DNA from: Streptomyces sp. GQFP
GTDB taxonomy: Bacteria; Actinomycetota; Actinomycetes; Streptomycetales; Streptomycetaceae
Direction: 5' to 3'
NCBI RefSeq assembly: GCF_021545335.1
Contig: NZ_CP089312.1
Span: 3,100,001 to 3,164,000, forward strand
DNA length: 64,000 nt
Of this stretch, positions 1 to 8,998 are shown one piece after another. The notes beneath the pieces were generated by a model. That model was given only the letters and a program-made list of their open reading frames with translations. It had not been told where the DNA came from and did no database searches. The first letter of the stretch is position 1, and every line of letters begins with the position of its first letter. The position numbers and the translations under genes were made by a program.

Positions 1-1081
1 CACGGCCGGACAGGTCTCCCTGCTCTTCACCTCGTACTTCCTGATCACCGCCGTGGCCATGCTGGTCACCGGCTTCGTCTCCAGCCGCATCGGCGGCCGC
101 AAGACCCTGCTGCTCGGCCTCGCGTTCGTCGTGGTCTTCGCGGGTCTGGCCGGCACCTCGGGCTCGGTCGCCGAACTGGTCGGCTTCCGGGCGGGCTGGG
201 GCCTCGGCAACGCGCTCTTCGTCTCGACGGCCCTCGCGGTCATCGTCGGCGCGGCGGCCGGCGGCAGCGCCGCGGCGATCCTGCTGTACGAGTCCGCCCT
301 GGGCCTCGGGATGGCGTGCGGCCCCCTGCTGGGCGCGCTGCTCGGCAACGCCAGCTGGCGCTACCCCTTCTTCGGCACCGCGTTCCTGATGGCGATCGGT
401 TTCCTGTGCATCACGGTGTTCCTGAAGGAGCAGCCGAAGCCGGCCCGGAAGACCTCGCTGCTCGACCCGGTCAGGGCGCTCGGCCACGGCGGTCTGGCCT
501 CGGCCGCGATCTCGTCCTTCTTCTACAACTACACGTTCTTCACCGTCCTGGCCTTCACCCCGTTCGTGCTCGACATGACGCCCTACAAGTCGGGGGCCGT
601 GTTCTTCGCCTGGGGTGTGCTGCTGGCCGTCTCGTCGGTGCTGGTCGCTCCGCGGTTGCAGCGGCGGTTCGGATCGCTGACGGTGCTGGGTGGCTCGCTG
701 GTGCTGCTCGCCGTGGACGTGCTGGTCCTCGGCTACGGCAGTCACACCACTGCCGTGGTCTGCACGGTGCTGTCCGGTGCGTTCATCGGTGTGAACAACA
801 CGGTGTATACGGAGCTGGCGCTCGGGGTCTCCGACGCTCCCCGGCCGGTCGCCAGCGCCGGTTACAACTTCGTGCGGTGGTTCGCGGCGGCTGCGGCGCC
901 GTTCCTCGCGCCGAAGATCGAGGGGTGGAGCGACATTCACATGCCGTTCGTGGTCGCGGCGGTTACCGCCGTGCTCGGCGCGGTGGTGGTTGTCGTGCGG
1001 CGGAAGTCGCTGACGCACGAAGTGGAGGAGCTGGAGGTTCGGCACGCTGCGGAGGACAGTGTTGGCGTCTTTGCGAGTTGA
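1..1081 (+). CDS. MFS transporter, 3' part
   Basis: The gene enters from the left edge: the frame is open from base 2, and the first visible ATG (53) lies inside a membrane segment, so the true start is outside the window. About 360 residues remain. Many hydrophobic helices are visible, and the loop after one (SSRIGGRKTLL, near base 80) fits the conserved RxGGRK loop of major facilitator proteins. The late helices and the short charged C-terminal tail are complete. The family moves drugs or metabolites by proton antiport; the substrate cannot be read here. A copy of the repeated GC-rich hairpin element follows the stop. Confidence 0.85.
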   Translation, partial: TAGQVSLLFTSYFLITAVAMLVTGFVSSRIGGRKTLLLGLAFVVVFAGLAGTSGSVAELVGFRAGWGLGNALFVSTALAVIVGAAAGGSAAAILLYESALGLGMACGPLLGALLGNASWRYPFFGTAFLMAIGFLCITVFLKEQPKPARKTSLLDPVRALGHGGLASAAISSFFYNYTFFTVLAFTPFVLDMTPYKSGAVFFAWGVLLAVSSVLVAPRLQRRFGSLTVLGGSLVLLAVDVLVLGYGSHTTAVVCTVLSGAFIGVNNTVYTELALGVSDAPRPVASAGYNFVRWFAAAAAPFLAPKIEGWSDIHMPFVVAAVTAVLGAVVVVVRRKSLTHEVEELEVRHAAEDSVGVFAS

Positions 1082-1091
1082 GCACGGTGGT

Positions 1092-1150
1092 TTGCCTGCG
1101 GGCCTGTGGGGGCTTGTCGCGCAGTTCCCCGCGCCCCTTTGGGGCGCGCT
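1092..1150 (+). repeat. GC-rich intergenic repeat, copy 1
   Basis: This is one of six copies of an element whose core reads TCGCGCAGTTCCCCGCGCCCC, preceded by a TGCGGGCCGGTGGGGGCT-like stretch. It lies between the convergent MFS and SUFU genes. The end (gcgccccttt followed by ggggcgc) forms a GC hairpin, so it may act as a bidirectional terminator. Confidence 0.8.
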
Positions 1151-1215
1151 TGCCCAACTGGTGGTTTCCAAGCGGCCGTTGGTGATGTCTGTCACTCCGG
1201 AGTCGGATGTGAGGG

Positions 1216-1821
1216 TCAGTCCAGGGGGACGGACTTGCGGGACGGGTCCCGTAGGTCTGTTCCGTTTGTGAGCCAGCGTTCCTGGAGGGCCTGGGCGCCG
1301 TGGACGCGTTTCCAGGCGGCCTCGTTCGGGGTCATCGGGAGCAGGGGCAGGAAGCGGACGGGGTCCAGGGGCTCGTCCAGCTCCAGGTCCTCGATCAGGC
1401 CGCCCGGCTCGGCGACCAGGACCGAGGTGAAGGGCGCCCCCGGCCACAGCGGCTCGCCTACGTCGAGCGACGCGCCGGGAGCCACGATCACCCCCTCGAC
1501 CTGCGGGGACGCGGCGAGGACGGCGAGCGGGCGCAGCACCTTGTCGGTGTCGGCGAGGCCGGCCCGGACGGAGATGACCAGTTCGGCGCGCGGGCCCTTC
1601 ACCGGGTCGGCGAGGACCGCCGCGGGGTCCGCCATCGGCTGCGCGGACATGCCGAGCGTGGCGTAGCGGACGATCTCCCCGTCCCCCCCGTCCCGGTCCT
1701 GGCCCTGGAAACGCAGCACCTCGACGCGGTCCGTACCGAGGAAGGTGACCGCGGCGCGCGCGTCCGGTTCGCCCAGCGTCGTACGCAACCGGGCCTCGAC
1801 CAGAGGAAGAACATCAGCCAT
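1216..1821 (-). CDS. Suppressor of fused (SUFU) domain-like protein
   Basis: A soluble protein of about 201 residues with no signal peptide or membrane segment. The chosen start (1821) gives a protein beginning MADVLPLVEARL; an upstream in-frame ATG at 1854 adds eleven residues that look non-coding. The pattern of a polar beta-rich first half, a RAELVISV strand and a C-terminal PMTPNEAAWKRVHG segment resembles bacterial SUFU domain proteins (PF05076), often found with toxin-immunity or unknown roles. The family call is from memory of motif style. It runs towards the MFS gene and is separated from it by the repeat. No operon partner is visible. Confidence 0.6.
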   Translation of the reverse strand: MADVLPLVEARLRTTLGEPDARAAVTFLGTDRVEVLRFQGQDRDGGDGEIVRYATLGMSAQPMADPAAVLADPVKGPRAELVISVRAGLADTDKVLRPLAVLAASPQVEGVIVAPGASLDVGEPLWPGAPFTSVLVAEPGGLIEDLELDEPLDPVRFLPLLPMTPNEAAWKRVHGAQALQERWLTNGTDLRDPSRKSVPLD

Positions 1822-2324
1822 GCGGCGAGCATAGAACTCGTCAGTTGCGGGCAAACGCGCACCTTGACAGTTCCGTCGGCTGTTACCCTAGGCCGGGTCC
1901 GGGCAGCACGCAGAAGCGTCGCGATCAAGTCCCGACACCTACGAAGTTCCCCTTAGGGGGCTCCCCTTGAAGGGGAATGATCGTCCCTCACGAGGGACCG
2001 GCCGGAGGAGGTGGGGCTGCAATGGATCGAAGTCATCCGTGCAGTAGCACCCGCTCTTCCGCCCGCTGATGTAGTTGCTCCGGCTGTTACCGCTGGGCTG
2101 TCACCTCTCGCGTTCGCGTCATCGCGGAAGAGCACTTGGTTTCGTTTTGCCCGATCCATGTGATCTGAGTCAGTTCTGAATCAGTAGCGAAGCTCACCAC
2201 CGCGACGGTGCGGTGCTCCCCGCTTTGTGGACGTGCCAAACATCCTCAGTCAGGACGTCCCCATTCCGGGCAGTTCCAACCGTTGACGGCGGTCTTTCGT
2301 TGCGTGTCGCGAAGGAGCCTGCCA
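1822..2324. other. Intergenic leader region upstream of corA
   Basis: 503 bases without a convincing gene. It holds a TTGACA hexamer at 1864-1869 and two tight hairpins (about 1962-1976, tcccctt/aagggga, and 1983-1998, gtccctc/gagggac). A strong GGAGGAGG sequence (2004-2011) lies ten bases before a short 15-codon reading frame at 2022-2069. No known riboswitch class was recognised. It may be a structured corA 5' leader. Confidence 0.35.
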
Positions 2325-3449
2325 ATGTCGATGATCCACAACCTGCGTGCCGCGGTCCGCCCGTCCCGTCCCTCCCTGCGCAAGGACGGCGGCAGCTACG
2401 ACACCACCCGCGACCCCTCGACGCCCTCGGCCGTCGTCGACTGCGCCGTCTACCGCGACGGCGCCCGGGTCGACAACCCGAGCCCCTCGAAGACGCCGAC
2501 CCCGCACGAGGCGATGCGCAAGGTGCGCCGCGACGGCGGCTTCGTGTGGATCGGGCTGCACGAGCCGACGGAGGCCGAATTCTCCGGTATCGCCAGCGAG
2601 TTCGGGCTCCACCCGCTCGCCGTCGAGGACGCGATCCAGGCCCACCAGCGGCCCAAGCTGGAGCGGTACGACGACACGCTCTTCACCGTCTTCAAGACCA
2701 TCCACTACGTCGACCACGCCGAACTCACCGCGAACAGCGAGGTCGTGGAGACCGGCGAGGTGATGTGCTTCACCGGGCGGGACTTCATCATCACCGTCCG
2801 GCACGGCGGCCAGGGCTCCCTGCGCGCGCTGCGCCACCGTCTCCAGGACGACCCGGAGCTGCTCGCCAAGGGCCCCTCCGCCGTGCTGCACGCCATCGCC
2901 GACCATGTCGTCGACGGCTATGTCGCGGTCGCGGACGCCATGCAGGACGACATCGACGAGGTCGAGACGGAGGTGTTCTCGCCGGGTCGCAAGGGCACCC
3001 CGCGCGGTACCGACGCCGGCCGGATCTACCAGCTCAAGCGTGAGGTCCTGGAGTTCAAGCGGGCCGTCTCGCCGCTGCTGCGGCCCATGCAGCTGCTGAG
3101 CGAGCGCCCGATGCGGCTGATCGACCCCGACATCCAGAAGTACTTCCGCGATGTCGCCGACCACCTGGCCCGGGTCCATGAGCAGGTGATCGGCTTCGAC
3201 GAGCTGCTCAACTCGATCCTCCAGGCCAACCTCGCGCAGGCGTCCGTCGCGCAGAACGAGGACATGCGGAAGATCACGTCCTGGGCCGCGATCATCGCCG
3301 TACCGACGATGGTCTGCGGGGTCTACGGCATGAACTTCGACTACATGCCCGAGCTGCACTGGAAGTTCGGCTACCCCGTCGTCATGACGGCCATGATCGG
3401 CCTCTGCTTCGGCATCCACCGCACGCTGAAGCGGAACGGCTGGCTGTGA
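2325..3449 (+). CDS. corA: CorA-type magnesium/cobalt transporter
   Basis: A 374-residue CorA family divalent metal channel. The start at 2325 is chosen because GAAGGAG (2311-2317) sits seven bases upstream; the longer open frame from 2208 has no such site. The N-terminal two thirds form the cytoplasmic funnel domain. The C-terminus holds two membrane helices with the diagnostic YGMN motif (GMN at about residues 335-337) followed by MPELHW. CorA proteins are homopentamers that import Mg2+ and are gated by intracellular Mg2+. The long upstream leader could hold a metal-responsive element. The last residues after helix 2 (KRNGWL) are typical. Confidence 0.93.
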   Translation: MSMIHNLRAAVRPSRPSLRKDGGSYDTTRDPSTPSAVVDCAVYRDGARVDNPSPSKTPTPHEAMRKVRRDGGFVWIGLHEPTEAEFSGIASEFGLHPLAVEDAIQAHQRPKLERYDDTLFTVFKTIHYVDHAELTANSEVVETGEVMCFTGRDFIITVRHGGQGSLRALRHRLQDDPELLAKGPSAVLHAIADHVVDGYVAVADAMQDDIDEVETEVFSPGRKGTPRGTDAGRIYQLKREVLEFKRAVSPLLRPMQLLSERPMRLIDPDIQKYFRDVADHLARVHEQVIGFDELLNSILQANLAQASVAQNEDMRKITSWAAIIAVPTMVCGVYGMNFDYMPELHWKFGYPVVMTAMIGLCFGIHRTLKRNGWL

Positions 3450-3490
3450 CGGGGGCTGGTGGCGGCGGGCTTCGTCGTTACGCTCTGCCC

Positions 3491-4036
3491 ATGACTGACA
3501 CGCTGCTCGACCGGGCCCTCGTCGAGGAGGCCACCAAGAAGTCCGGGCTCATCTGGGTCAAGGGCAACGGCGTGCCCGCGCTGCACGTCGGGGGCCACGG
3601 CATCCCGGCCCGGGCGATGTGGCACGTCTGGCACGAGGGCGGGGCCGTCCTGGTCGGCGACGGGCCCGGTGAGCAGCCGCTGCCGGGGCTGGTCGACGGG
3701 GCCGAGGCGGAGGTCACCGTCCGCAGCAAGGACAAGGGCGGGCGGCTGGTCGTCTGGGCGGCGACCGTTGTGGAGCTGGCCCCTAAGTCCCCTGAGTGGG
3801 AGGCGGCTGTCGCCGAGCTCAAGGGGAAGCGGTTGAACGCGCCGGACGGTGAGGCGATGGTGGAACGGTGGGCGCGGGAATGCCGGGTAGTGCGGTTGGT
3901 GCCGTGCGCGGGAGGCTTGCGCCCGCTGCCTGAGGGGTCGTTGGCTGCGCCGCCGGTGCCTACGTCGGCGACTACTCGAGAGGCGATCCCTGCAGGGTTG
4001 CCGCGGCTGCTGTTCCGGAAGCGGCGGGGTAAGTAG
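3491..4036 (+). CDS. Conserved hypothetical protein, possible split-barrel fold
   Basis: 181 residues, soluble, starting at the ATG at 3491; an upstream GTG at 3446 overlaps the corA stop and lacks support. The first 100 residues (SGLIWVKGNGVPALHVGG, then WHEGGAVLVGDGPGEQPL, then VTVRSKDKGGRLVVW) look like the strands of a pyridoxamine-phosphate-oxidase-like split barrel, but no flavin-binding signature is clear, so the fold is inference. The C-terminal third is basic and ends in FRKRRGK. It lies 41 bases after corA on the same strand and may be co-transcribed. The function is unknown. Confidence 0.6.
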   Translation: MTDTLLDRALVEEATKKSGLIWVKGNGVPALHVGGHGIPARAMWHVWHEGGAVLVGDGPGEQPLPGLVDGAEAEVTVRSKDKGGRLVVWAATVVELAPKSPEWEAAVAELKGKRLNAPDGEAMVERWARECRVVRLVPCAGGLRPLPEGSLAAPPVPTSATTREAIPAGLPRLLFRKRRGK

Positions 4037-4040
4037 TTCG

Positions 4041-4099
4041 TTTGCTGCGGGCCGGTGGGGGCTTGTCGCGCAGTTCCCCGCGCCCCTTATGGGGGGCGT
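4041..4099 (+). repeat. GC-rich intergenic repeat, copy 2
   Basis: Same core as the other copies (tgctgcgggccggtggggg, then the GCGCAGTTCCCCGCGCCCC core). It sits between the convergent genes ending at 4036 and 4118. It is followed by gcgcccctta/tggggggc, a GC hairpin. Confidence 0.8.
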
Positions 4100-4117
4100 A
4101 GCCCCCCATACCCCCCC

Positions 4118-4876
4118 TCAAGAACTGGGCAGCTGCTGGCCGTAGTCCACCGTCTCGTCCTTCTTCGGTTCCTCCAGGGCGAAGTCCTTGCCCCAGTCGC
4201 TCAGCAGCAGCGTTCCCGCGCCGCCCGCGCGGACCAGGCGCAAGGGGTACGGGGAGCCCTCCAGGGAGACGTCCAGGGTGCCGCCGGAGCCCTCGTCGCC
4301 GGTGATGCGGATCGTGCGGATGCCCGACTGCTTGTGGTGGCCGTCCGTCGCGAGGCTGCCGTGGAGGGTGAGGAGGCCGTCCAGGAGAACGTTTTTGTCG
4401 GTGAAGCCGCTGAACTTCTTGTACGAGGGGTCGCCCGTGGGCACCTTCACGAACAGGCCCCCGAGCTTCTCGGCGGCCGCCGCGTCCGACTCGCTGTCCT
4501 CGCCCTTGCCGCCGTCCTCGTGGCTCCAGAACGCGGCGTCGGCCTTCAGGAACAGGTGCTCCCCGACCCGCAGCAGCCGGAACGTCGACCCCTTCGAGGT
4601 GACCGAGCCGGTGCCGCCGTCGTCCTTGAGACGCATGTCCAGGGTGTAGGTCGTGCCGTTGGTCACCACGGTTCCGGAGAGCCGTACGGTGTCGGCGGAC
4701 TCGGCTGCCGTACGGGTCTTCGTCTGGATGGTGTCGGCGGGCAGCTTGCCGACCCCGTTGGTGCCCTCGTCCGGGTCCGAGCTGCATCCCGTGAGTCCTG
4801 TCCCCGTCACGACCAGGGCGCACATCGCGCCCACCAGTCCGGCGCTGCGGGTACGGCCACGGGGAATCGCAGACAC
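4118..4876 (-). CDS. Putative lipoprotein (LppX/LprG-like)
   Basis: 252 residues from a GTG start at 4876, chosen because GAGAGGC lies just upstream and the start gives a clean lipoprotein signal: basic n-region PRGRTR, hydrophobic core AGLVGAMCALVVTGTG, then lipobox LTGC. A longer frame to 4975 would bury the signal. The mature part is beta-rich with DTVRLSGTV and repeated strand patterns like the LppX/LprAFG lipid-binding family or related streptomycete lipoproteins, suggesting an outer-face lipid or polymer carrier. The ligand is unknown. It is transcribed towards the gene at 3491 and divergently from the MgtE-like gene. Confidence 0.72.
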   Translation of the reverse strand: MSAIPRGRTRSAGLVGAMCALVVTGTGLTGCSSDPDEGTNGVGKLPADTIQTKTRTAAESADTVRLSGTVVTNGTTYTLDMRLKDDGGTGSVTSKGSTFRLLRVGEHLFLKADAAFWSHEDGGKGEDSESDAAAAEKLGGLFVKVPTGDPSYKKFSGFTDKNVLLDGLLTLHGSLATDGHHKQSGIRTIRITGDEGSGGTLDVSLEGSPYPLRLVRAGGAGTLLLSDWGKDFALEEPKKDETVDYGQQLPSS

Positions 4877-5092
4877 AGGTGGGGCTGCCTCTCGTACGAG
4901 TGTCCTGGGCGGTCTGGACGGCAGCGTACCGGTGCCGTCGGGCCCCGGCGGAGCCAGTCCGTCCGGACCCCCCACCAGGGCGGCGGCGAACCGGACGGGC
5001 TAGCCTGAAGCGCATCCGAGCAGGCAATTCGGATACCTGCGGACACAGTCCGACGCGCTTCCCGCAGCGCACACCGAGACAGGAGGCACGGT

Positions 5093-6400
5093 ATGGCGGC
5101 GGCCTCTGCCCGTGTCTTCGTCTCACACCTCGCCGGTACGGCCGTCTTCGACCCGAACGGCGACCAGGTGGGCCGGGTACGCGACCTCGTCGCCATGCTG
5201 CGCGTCAGCCACCGCCCGCCCCGGCTGCTCGGCCTCGTCGTCGAACTCACCACCAGGCGCCGCGTCTTCATGCCCATGACCCGCGTCACCGGCATCGAGT
5301 CCGGCCAGGTCATCACGACGGGCGTACTGAACGTCCGGCGCTTCGAACAGCGCCCCACCGAACGGCTCGTCCTCGGTGAACTCCTCGACCGGCGGGTCAC
5401 CCTCAACGAGACCGGCGAGGAGGTCACCGTCCTGGATGTGGCGGTACGACAACTGCCGGCCCGCCGGGACTGGGAGATCGAGCGGGTCTTCGTACGGAAG
5501 AAGGGCCGCGGCGGAGCCTTCCGGCGCAACACCGGCGAGACGCTGACCGTCGACTGGTCCGCCGTCACCGGGTTCTCCCTGGAGGAGGACGGACAGGGCG
5601 CCGAGAGCCTCCTCGCGACCTTCGAGCAGCTGCGCCCCGCCGACCTCGCCAACGTCCTGCACCACCTGTCGCCGAAACGGCGCGCCGAGGTGGCCGCCGC
5701 CCTCGACGACGACCGGCTGGCCGACGTACTCGAAGAGCTGCCCGAGGACGACCAGATCGAGATCCTCGGCAAGCTCAAGGAGGAGCGCGCCGCCGACGTC
5801 CTGGAGGCGATGGACCCGGACGACGCCGCCGACCTGCTCGGCGAGCTGCCCGAGGACGACCAGGAGCGCCTGCTGAGCCTGATGCAGCCCGCCGACGCGG
5901 CCGACATGCGCCGGCTGATGGCGTACCGCGAGGACACGGCGGGCGGTCTGATGACGACCGAGCCGATCGTCCTACGGCCCGACGCGACCGTCGCCGACGC
6001 GCTGGCCCGGATCCGCGAGCCCGACCTCTCCCCCGCGCTCGCCGCCCAGGTGTACGTGTGCCGTCCGCCGGACGAGACGCCGACCGGCAAGTACCTGGGC
6101 GCGGTCCACTTCCAGCGGCTGCTGCGCGACCCCCCGTACACCCTGGTCGGCTCGCTCGTCGACGACGACCTGCAACCCCTCTCCCCGGACGCCGAACTGC
6201 CGGTCGTCGCCGGGTTCTTCGCGACGTACGACATGGTGGCGGCGCCGGTGGTCGACGAGAGCGGGTCGCTGCTGGGCGCGGTGACCGTGGACGACGTACT
6301 CGATCACATGCTGCCCGAGGACTGGCGGGAGACGGAGTTCCACCTCGACGAGAGCGCACCACCTTCCGCTGCCGAGGGGGCGGGTGCGCATGACGCCTGA
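5093..6400 (+). CDS. Soluble MgtE-like protein (PRC barrel + MgtE N domain + CBS)
   Basis: 435 residues. Residues 1-110 resemble a PRC-barrel domain (VFDPNGDQVGRVRD). About 170-270 is an MgtE intracellular N domain with the tandem ELPEDDQIEIL and ELPEDDQERLL repeats. The remainder is a CBS pair (TAGGLMTTEP, then VVDESGSLLGAVTVDDVLDH). The membrane channel domain of true MgtE transporters is absent, so this cannot be a channel by itself. It more likely senses Mg2+ or nucleotide and regulates a partner. It overlaps the next gene (DUF1003 membrane protein) by eleven bases, which suggests coupled translation and a shared complex. From memory, Rv1232c is similar. Confidence 0.85.
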   Translation: MAAASARVFVSHLAGTAVFDPNGDQVGRVRDLVAMLRVSHRPPRLLGLVVELTTRRRVFMPMTRVTGIESGQVITTGVLNVRRFEQRPTERLVLGELLDRRVTLNETGEEVTVLDVAVRQLPARRDWEIERVFVRKKGRGGAFRRNTGETLTVDWSAVTGFSLEEDGQGAESLLATFEQLRPADLANVLHHLSPKRRAEVAAALDDDRLADVLEELPEDDQIEILGKLKEERAADVLEAMDPDDAADLLGELPEDDQERLLSLMQPADAADMRRLMAYREDTAGGLMTTEPIVLRPDATVADALARIREPDLSPALAAQVYVCRPPDETPTGKYLGAVHFQRLLRDPPYTLVGSLVDDDLQPLSPDAELPVVAGFFATYDMVAAPVVDESGSLLGAVTVDDVLDHMLPEDWRETEFHLDESAPPSAAEGAGAHDA

Positions 6401-7028
6401 GCGCGAGTCCGGTACGCGCGAGCGTGCGGCCACCGGCGCCACCGCGACCGGCCGGGCCCGGGTCCGGCTCGACCAGCCGCGCGCGCCCCGGCGCCGGATC
6501 CTGCCCGAGTGGGACTCGGAGGCCTTCGGACGGCTGTCGGAGCGCATCGCGCGGTTCATGGGCACCGGACGGTTCATCGTCTGGATGACGGTCGTCGTCC
6601 TCGTGTGGGTGCTGTGGAACATCTTCGCGCCGGGCGACCTGCGCTTCGACAACTTCCCGTTCATCTTCCTGACCCTGGCGCTGTCCCTCCAGGCGTCCTA
6701 CGCGGCCCCGCTGATCCTGCTCGCGCAGAACCGGCAGGACGACCGTGACCGCGTCAACCTCGAACAGGACCGCAAGCAGAACGAGCGGTCGATCGCCGAC
6801 ACCGAGTACCTGACCCGGGAGATCGCCTCGCTGCGCGCGGGGCTCGGCGAGGTCGCGACCCGGGACTGGATCCGCTCCGAGCTTCATGACCTGGTCAAGG
6901 AGCTGGAGGAACGGTACGAGGAGCGGTACGCGGACGGGCATCCCAAGCACCGTCCCGACCGCCATCCCGGCGGACCTGGCGTATTCCCGGCAGAACGGCC
7001 GCGGGGGCGTGACGTAGAAGACCGGTGA
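6390..7028 (+). CDS. DUF1003 family membrane protein
   Basis: 212 residues. ATG at 6390 preceded by GAGGGGG at nine bases; a GTG two codons earlier is also possible. Residues 1-45 are basic and Pro-rich. Two membrane helices follow (FIVWMTVVVLVWVLWNIF and FIFLTLALSLQASYAAPLIL), joined by a short DLRFDNFPF loop, the standard DUF1003 arrangement. After the QNRQDDRDR motif comes a charged coiled-coil-like tail. The biochemical role of the family is unknown. Overlap with the MgtE-like gene points to a joint function in metal homeostasis, an inference from context only. Confidence 0.85.
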   Translation: MTPERESGTRERAATGATATGRARVRLDQPRAPRRRILPEWDSEAFGRLSERIARFMGTGRFIVWMTVVVLVWVLWNIFAPGDLRFDNFPFIFLTLALSLQASYAAPLILLAQNRQDDRDRVNLEQDRKQNERSIADTEYLTREIASLRAGLGEVATRDWIRSELHDLVKELEERYEERYADGHPKHRPDRHPGGPGVFPAERPRGRDVEDR

Positions 7029-7071
7029 CGGGCTTTCCGGGGGCCGTGTGCGGCGCCGTACCATCGTGGTT

Positions 7072-8205
7072 ATGGCTACGGAAGACGCGGTGCGTGAAGC
7101 ACTGGCGACGGTGAACGACCCCGAGATCCAGCGACCCATCACCGAACTGGGGATGGTGAAGTCGGTGGTCATCGGCGCGGACGGGGCGGTCGCGGTCGCC
7201 GTGTACCTGACGGTCTCCGGCTGCCCGATGCGCGACACGATCACGAAGAACGTGACGGAGGCGGTCTCGCGGGTCGAGGGCGTCACGCGCGTCGACGTCG
7301 AACTCGACGTCATGAGCGACAACCAGCGCAAGGAACTGGCGTCCGCCCTGCGCGGCGGCCAGGCCGAGCGCGAGGTCCCCTTCGCCAAGCCCGGCTCCCT
7401 CACGCGCGTGTACGCGGTCGCGTCCGGCAAGGGCGGTGTCGGCAAGTCGTCGGTCACCGTCAACCTGGCGGCGGCGATGGCGGCCGACGGCCTCAAAGTG
7501 GGCGTCGTCGACGCCGACATCTACGGCCACAGCGTGCCGCGCATGCTGGGCGTGGAGGGCCTGCCGACGCAGGTCGAGAACATGATCATGCCGCCGTCCT
7601 CGCACGGCGTGAAGGTCATCTCCATCGGTATGTTCACCCCGGGCAACACCCCGGTCGTCTGGCGCGGCCCGATGCTCCACAGGGCCCTCCAGCAGTTCCT
7701 GTCGGACGTGTTCTGGGGCGACCTTGACGTCCTGCTCCTGGACCTCCCGCCGGGCACGGGCGACATCGCGATCTCCGTCGCCCAGCTGGTCCCGAACGCC
7801 GAGATCCTCGTCGTGACGACGCCTCAGCAGGCGGCGGCCGAGGTGGCCGAGCGCGCGGGCGCCATCGCCGTACAGACCCACCAGAAGATCGTCGGCGTGG
7901 TCGAGAACATGGCCGGCCTGCCCTGTCCCCACTGCGACGAGATGGTCGACGTCTTCGGCACGGGCGGCGGCCAGACCGTCGCCGACGGCCTGACCCGCAC
8001 AACCGGGGCGACGGTCCCGGTCCTCGGCTCCATCCCCATCGACGTCCGCCTCCGAGAGGGCGGCGACGACGGCCGCCCGGTCGTCCTCTCCGACCCCGAC
8101 TCCCCGGCAGGCGCATCCCTCCGCGCCATCGCAGGCAAACTGGGAGGCAGGCAGCGGGGCCTGTCGGGCATGTCGCTGGGCATCACCCCACGGAACAAGT
8201 TCTAA
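7072..8205 (+). CDS. mrp: Mrp/NBP35-family ATP-binding iron-sulfur carrier
   Basis: 377 residues from the ATG at 7072. Residues 1-85 form a MIP18 (DUF59) domain with the TVSGCPM motif. A deviant Walker A (KGGVGKS, 120-126) starts the P-loop ATPase domain. Conserved DADIYGHSVPRMLG and DLPPGTGD segments follow, and the Cys pair of the family (CPHC, 285-288) binds a bridging Fe-S cluster. The protein assembles and transfers Fe-S clusters in the cytoplasm, probably as a dimer. It follows the DUF1003 gene by 43 bases and ends towards a hairpin terminator. The call is firm; the client proteins are not known. Confidence 0.95.
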   Translation: MATEDAVREALATVNDPEIQRPITELGMVKSVVIGADGAVAVAVYLTVSGCPMRDTITKNVTEAVSRVEGVTRVDVELDVMSDNQRKELASALRGGQAEREVPFAKPGSLTRVYAVASGKGGVGKSSVTVNLAAAMAADGLKVGVVDADIYGHSVPRMLGVEGLPTQVENMIMPPSSHGVKVISIGMFTPGNTPVVWRGPMLHRALQQFLSDVFWGDLDVLLLDLPPGTGDIAISVAQLVPNAEILVVTTPQQAAAEVAERAGAIAVQTHQKIVGVVENMAGLPCPHCDEMVDVFGTGGGQTVADGLTRTTGATVPVLGSIPIDVRLREGGDDGRPVVLSDPDSPAGASLRAIAGKLGGRQRGLSGMSLGITPRNKF

Positions 8206-8228
8206 CCGGGGGGCGAGCGGGGCTTTTG

Positions 8229-8274
8229 CCTTTAGGGGCGCGGGGAACTGCGCGACAAGCCACGACGGCGCAGC
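8229..8274 (-). repeat. GC-rich intergenic repeat, copy 3 (inverted)
   Basis: Reverse-oriented copy reading aggggcgcggggaactgcgc then gacaagcc. It lies downstream of mrp, between convergent genes, and is shorter and more diverged than the other copies after the gacaagcc end. Confidence 0.75.
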
Positions 8275-8306
8275 ACTCGCCACACAACCCCAGCCCCCAC
8301 AACGAA

Positions 8307-8332
8307 GGGGCGCCGCAAACAACCGGCGCCCC
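8307..8332. terminator. Bidirectional hairpin terminator
   Basis: Nine-base-pair stem ggggcgccg / cggcgcccc with an eight-base loop (caaacaac), followed by aaaa on the plus strand. It lies between the convergent mrp gene and the gene ending at 8339. Confidence 0.7.
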
Positions 8333-8338
8333 AAAACC

Positions 8339-8998
8339 TCACGCGTACACGCCAATATCCTTGATCACGGCGAAGCCAAGACCGTACGCACTCATCCCCC
8401 GCCCATACGCCCCCACATGCACCCCCTCCTGAGTCGACCCGGCCAGCACCCACCCGAACTCCGACTCCCGGTAGTGGAACGGCGTAGGCACCCCGTCCAC
8501 CGGCAGGGACAACGTCGACCAGTCGGACCCGCCGAGATCGTCCGCGAGGACCCACGCCGTCTCGGTCTGCTGGTCGAGCCAGTCGTCCCGCAGGGTGTGG
8601 TCCATCTGCCCGGGCCAGGTGAAGGACAGCAGCCCCACCCCGGCCAGCCAAGCCGCCGACGACACCGAGGTGGCCTCCAGCAGCCCCGTCCCGTCCGCAC
8701 TGCGCCGTACGGGGTTGGCGGCCACGGTGACGACCACCGCGAACCGCTCCTTGTCCTCCCCCATGGCCTCGTGCCGTACGGAGGGTTCGTCGCCGTGCCC
8801 GATCGAACCGTGCTCGACGGCACCGTCGGCCGCCGTACCCACCTGCATCAGCCAGCGCGGTCCCGTGAAGGCCTCGTCGAGGCCGTACCAAGGGAAGGGC
8901 GCCAGCAGATAGCCGTCAACCGTGCGCCGGGCGGAGGGGACCTGTTGTCCGCCCTCCGCGGCCGGCGCCTGTGCGCCCACCCGACTTGTCGTCTCCAT
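8339..8998 (-). CDS. Conserved hypothetical protein
   Basis: 219 residues from the ATG at 8998, supported by GAGGAGG about ten bases upstream. An in-frame ATG at 9082 would add a basic, Gly-rich stretch without clear coding character. There is no signal peptide or membrane helix. Recognisable segments are PFPWYGLDEAFTGPRWL, FAVVVTVAANPVRRSADG and a C-terminal YGRGMSAYGLGFAVI stretch. I do not recognise the family. It lies downstream of tatB on the same strand, 237 bases away, and converges with mrp. Confidence 0.65.
   Translation of the reverse strand: METTSRVGAQAPAAEGGQQVPSARRTVDGYLLAPFPWYGLDEAFTGPRWLMQVGTAADGAVEHGSIGHGDEPSVRHEAMGEDKERFAVVVTVAANPVRRSADGTGLLEATSVSSAAWLAGVGLLSFTWPGQMDHTLRDDWLDQQTETAWVLADDLGGSDWSTLSLPVDGVPTPFHYRESEFGWVLAGSTQEGVHVGAYGRGMSAYGLGFAVIKDIGVYA

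Noticed and set aside
2250..3419. 389-residue minus-strand frame opposite corA
   Set aside because: Shadow of corA; no coding features.
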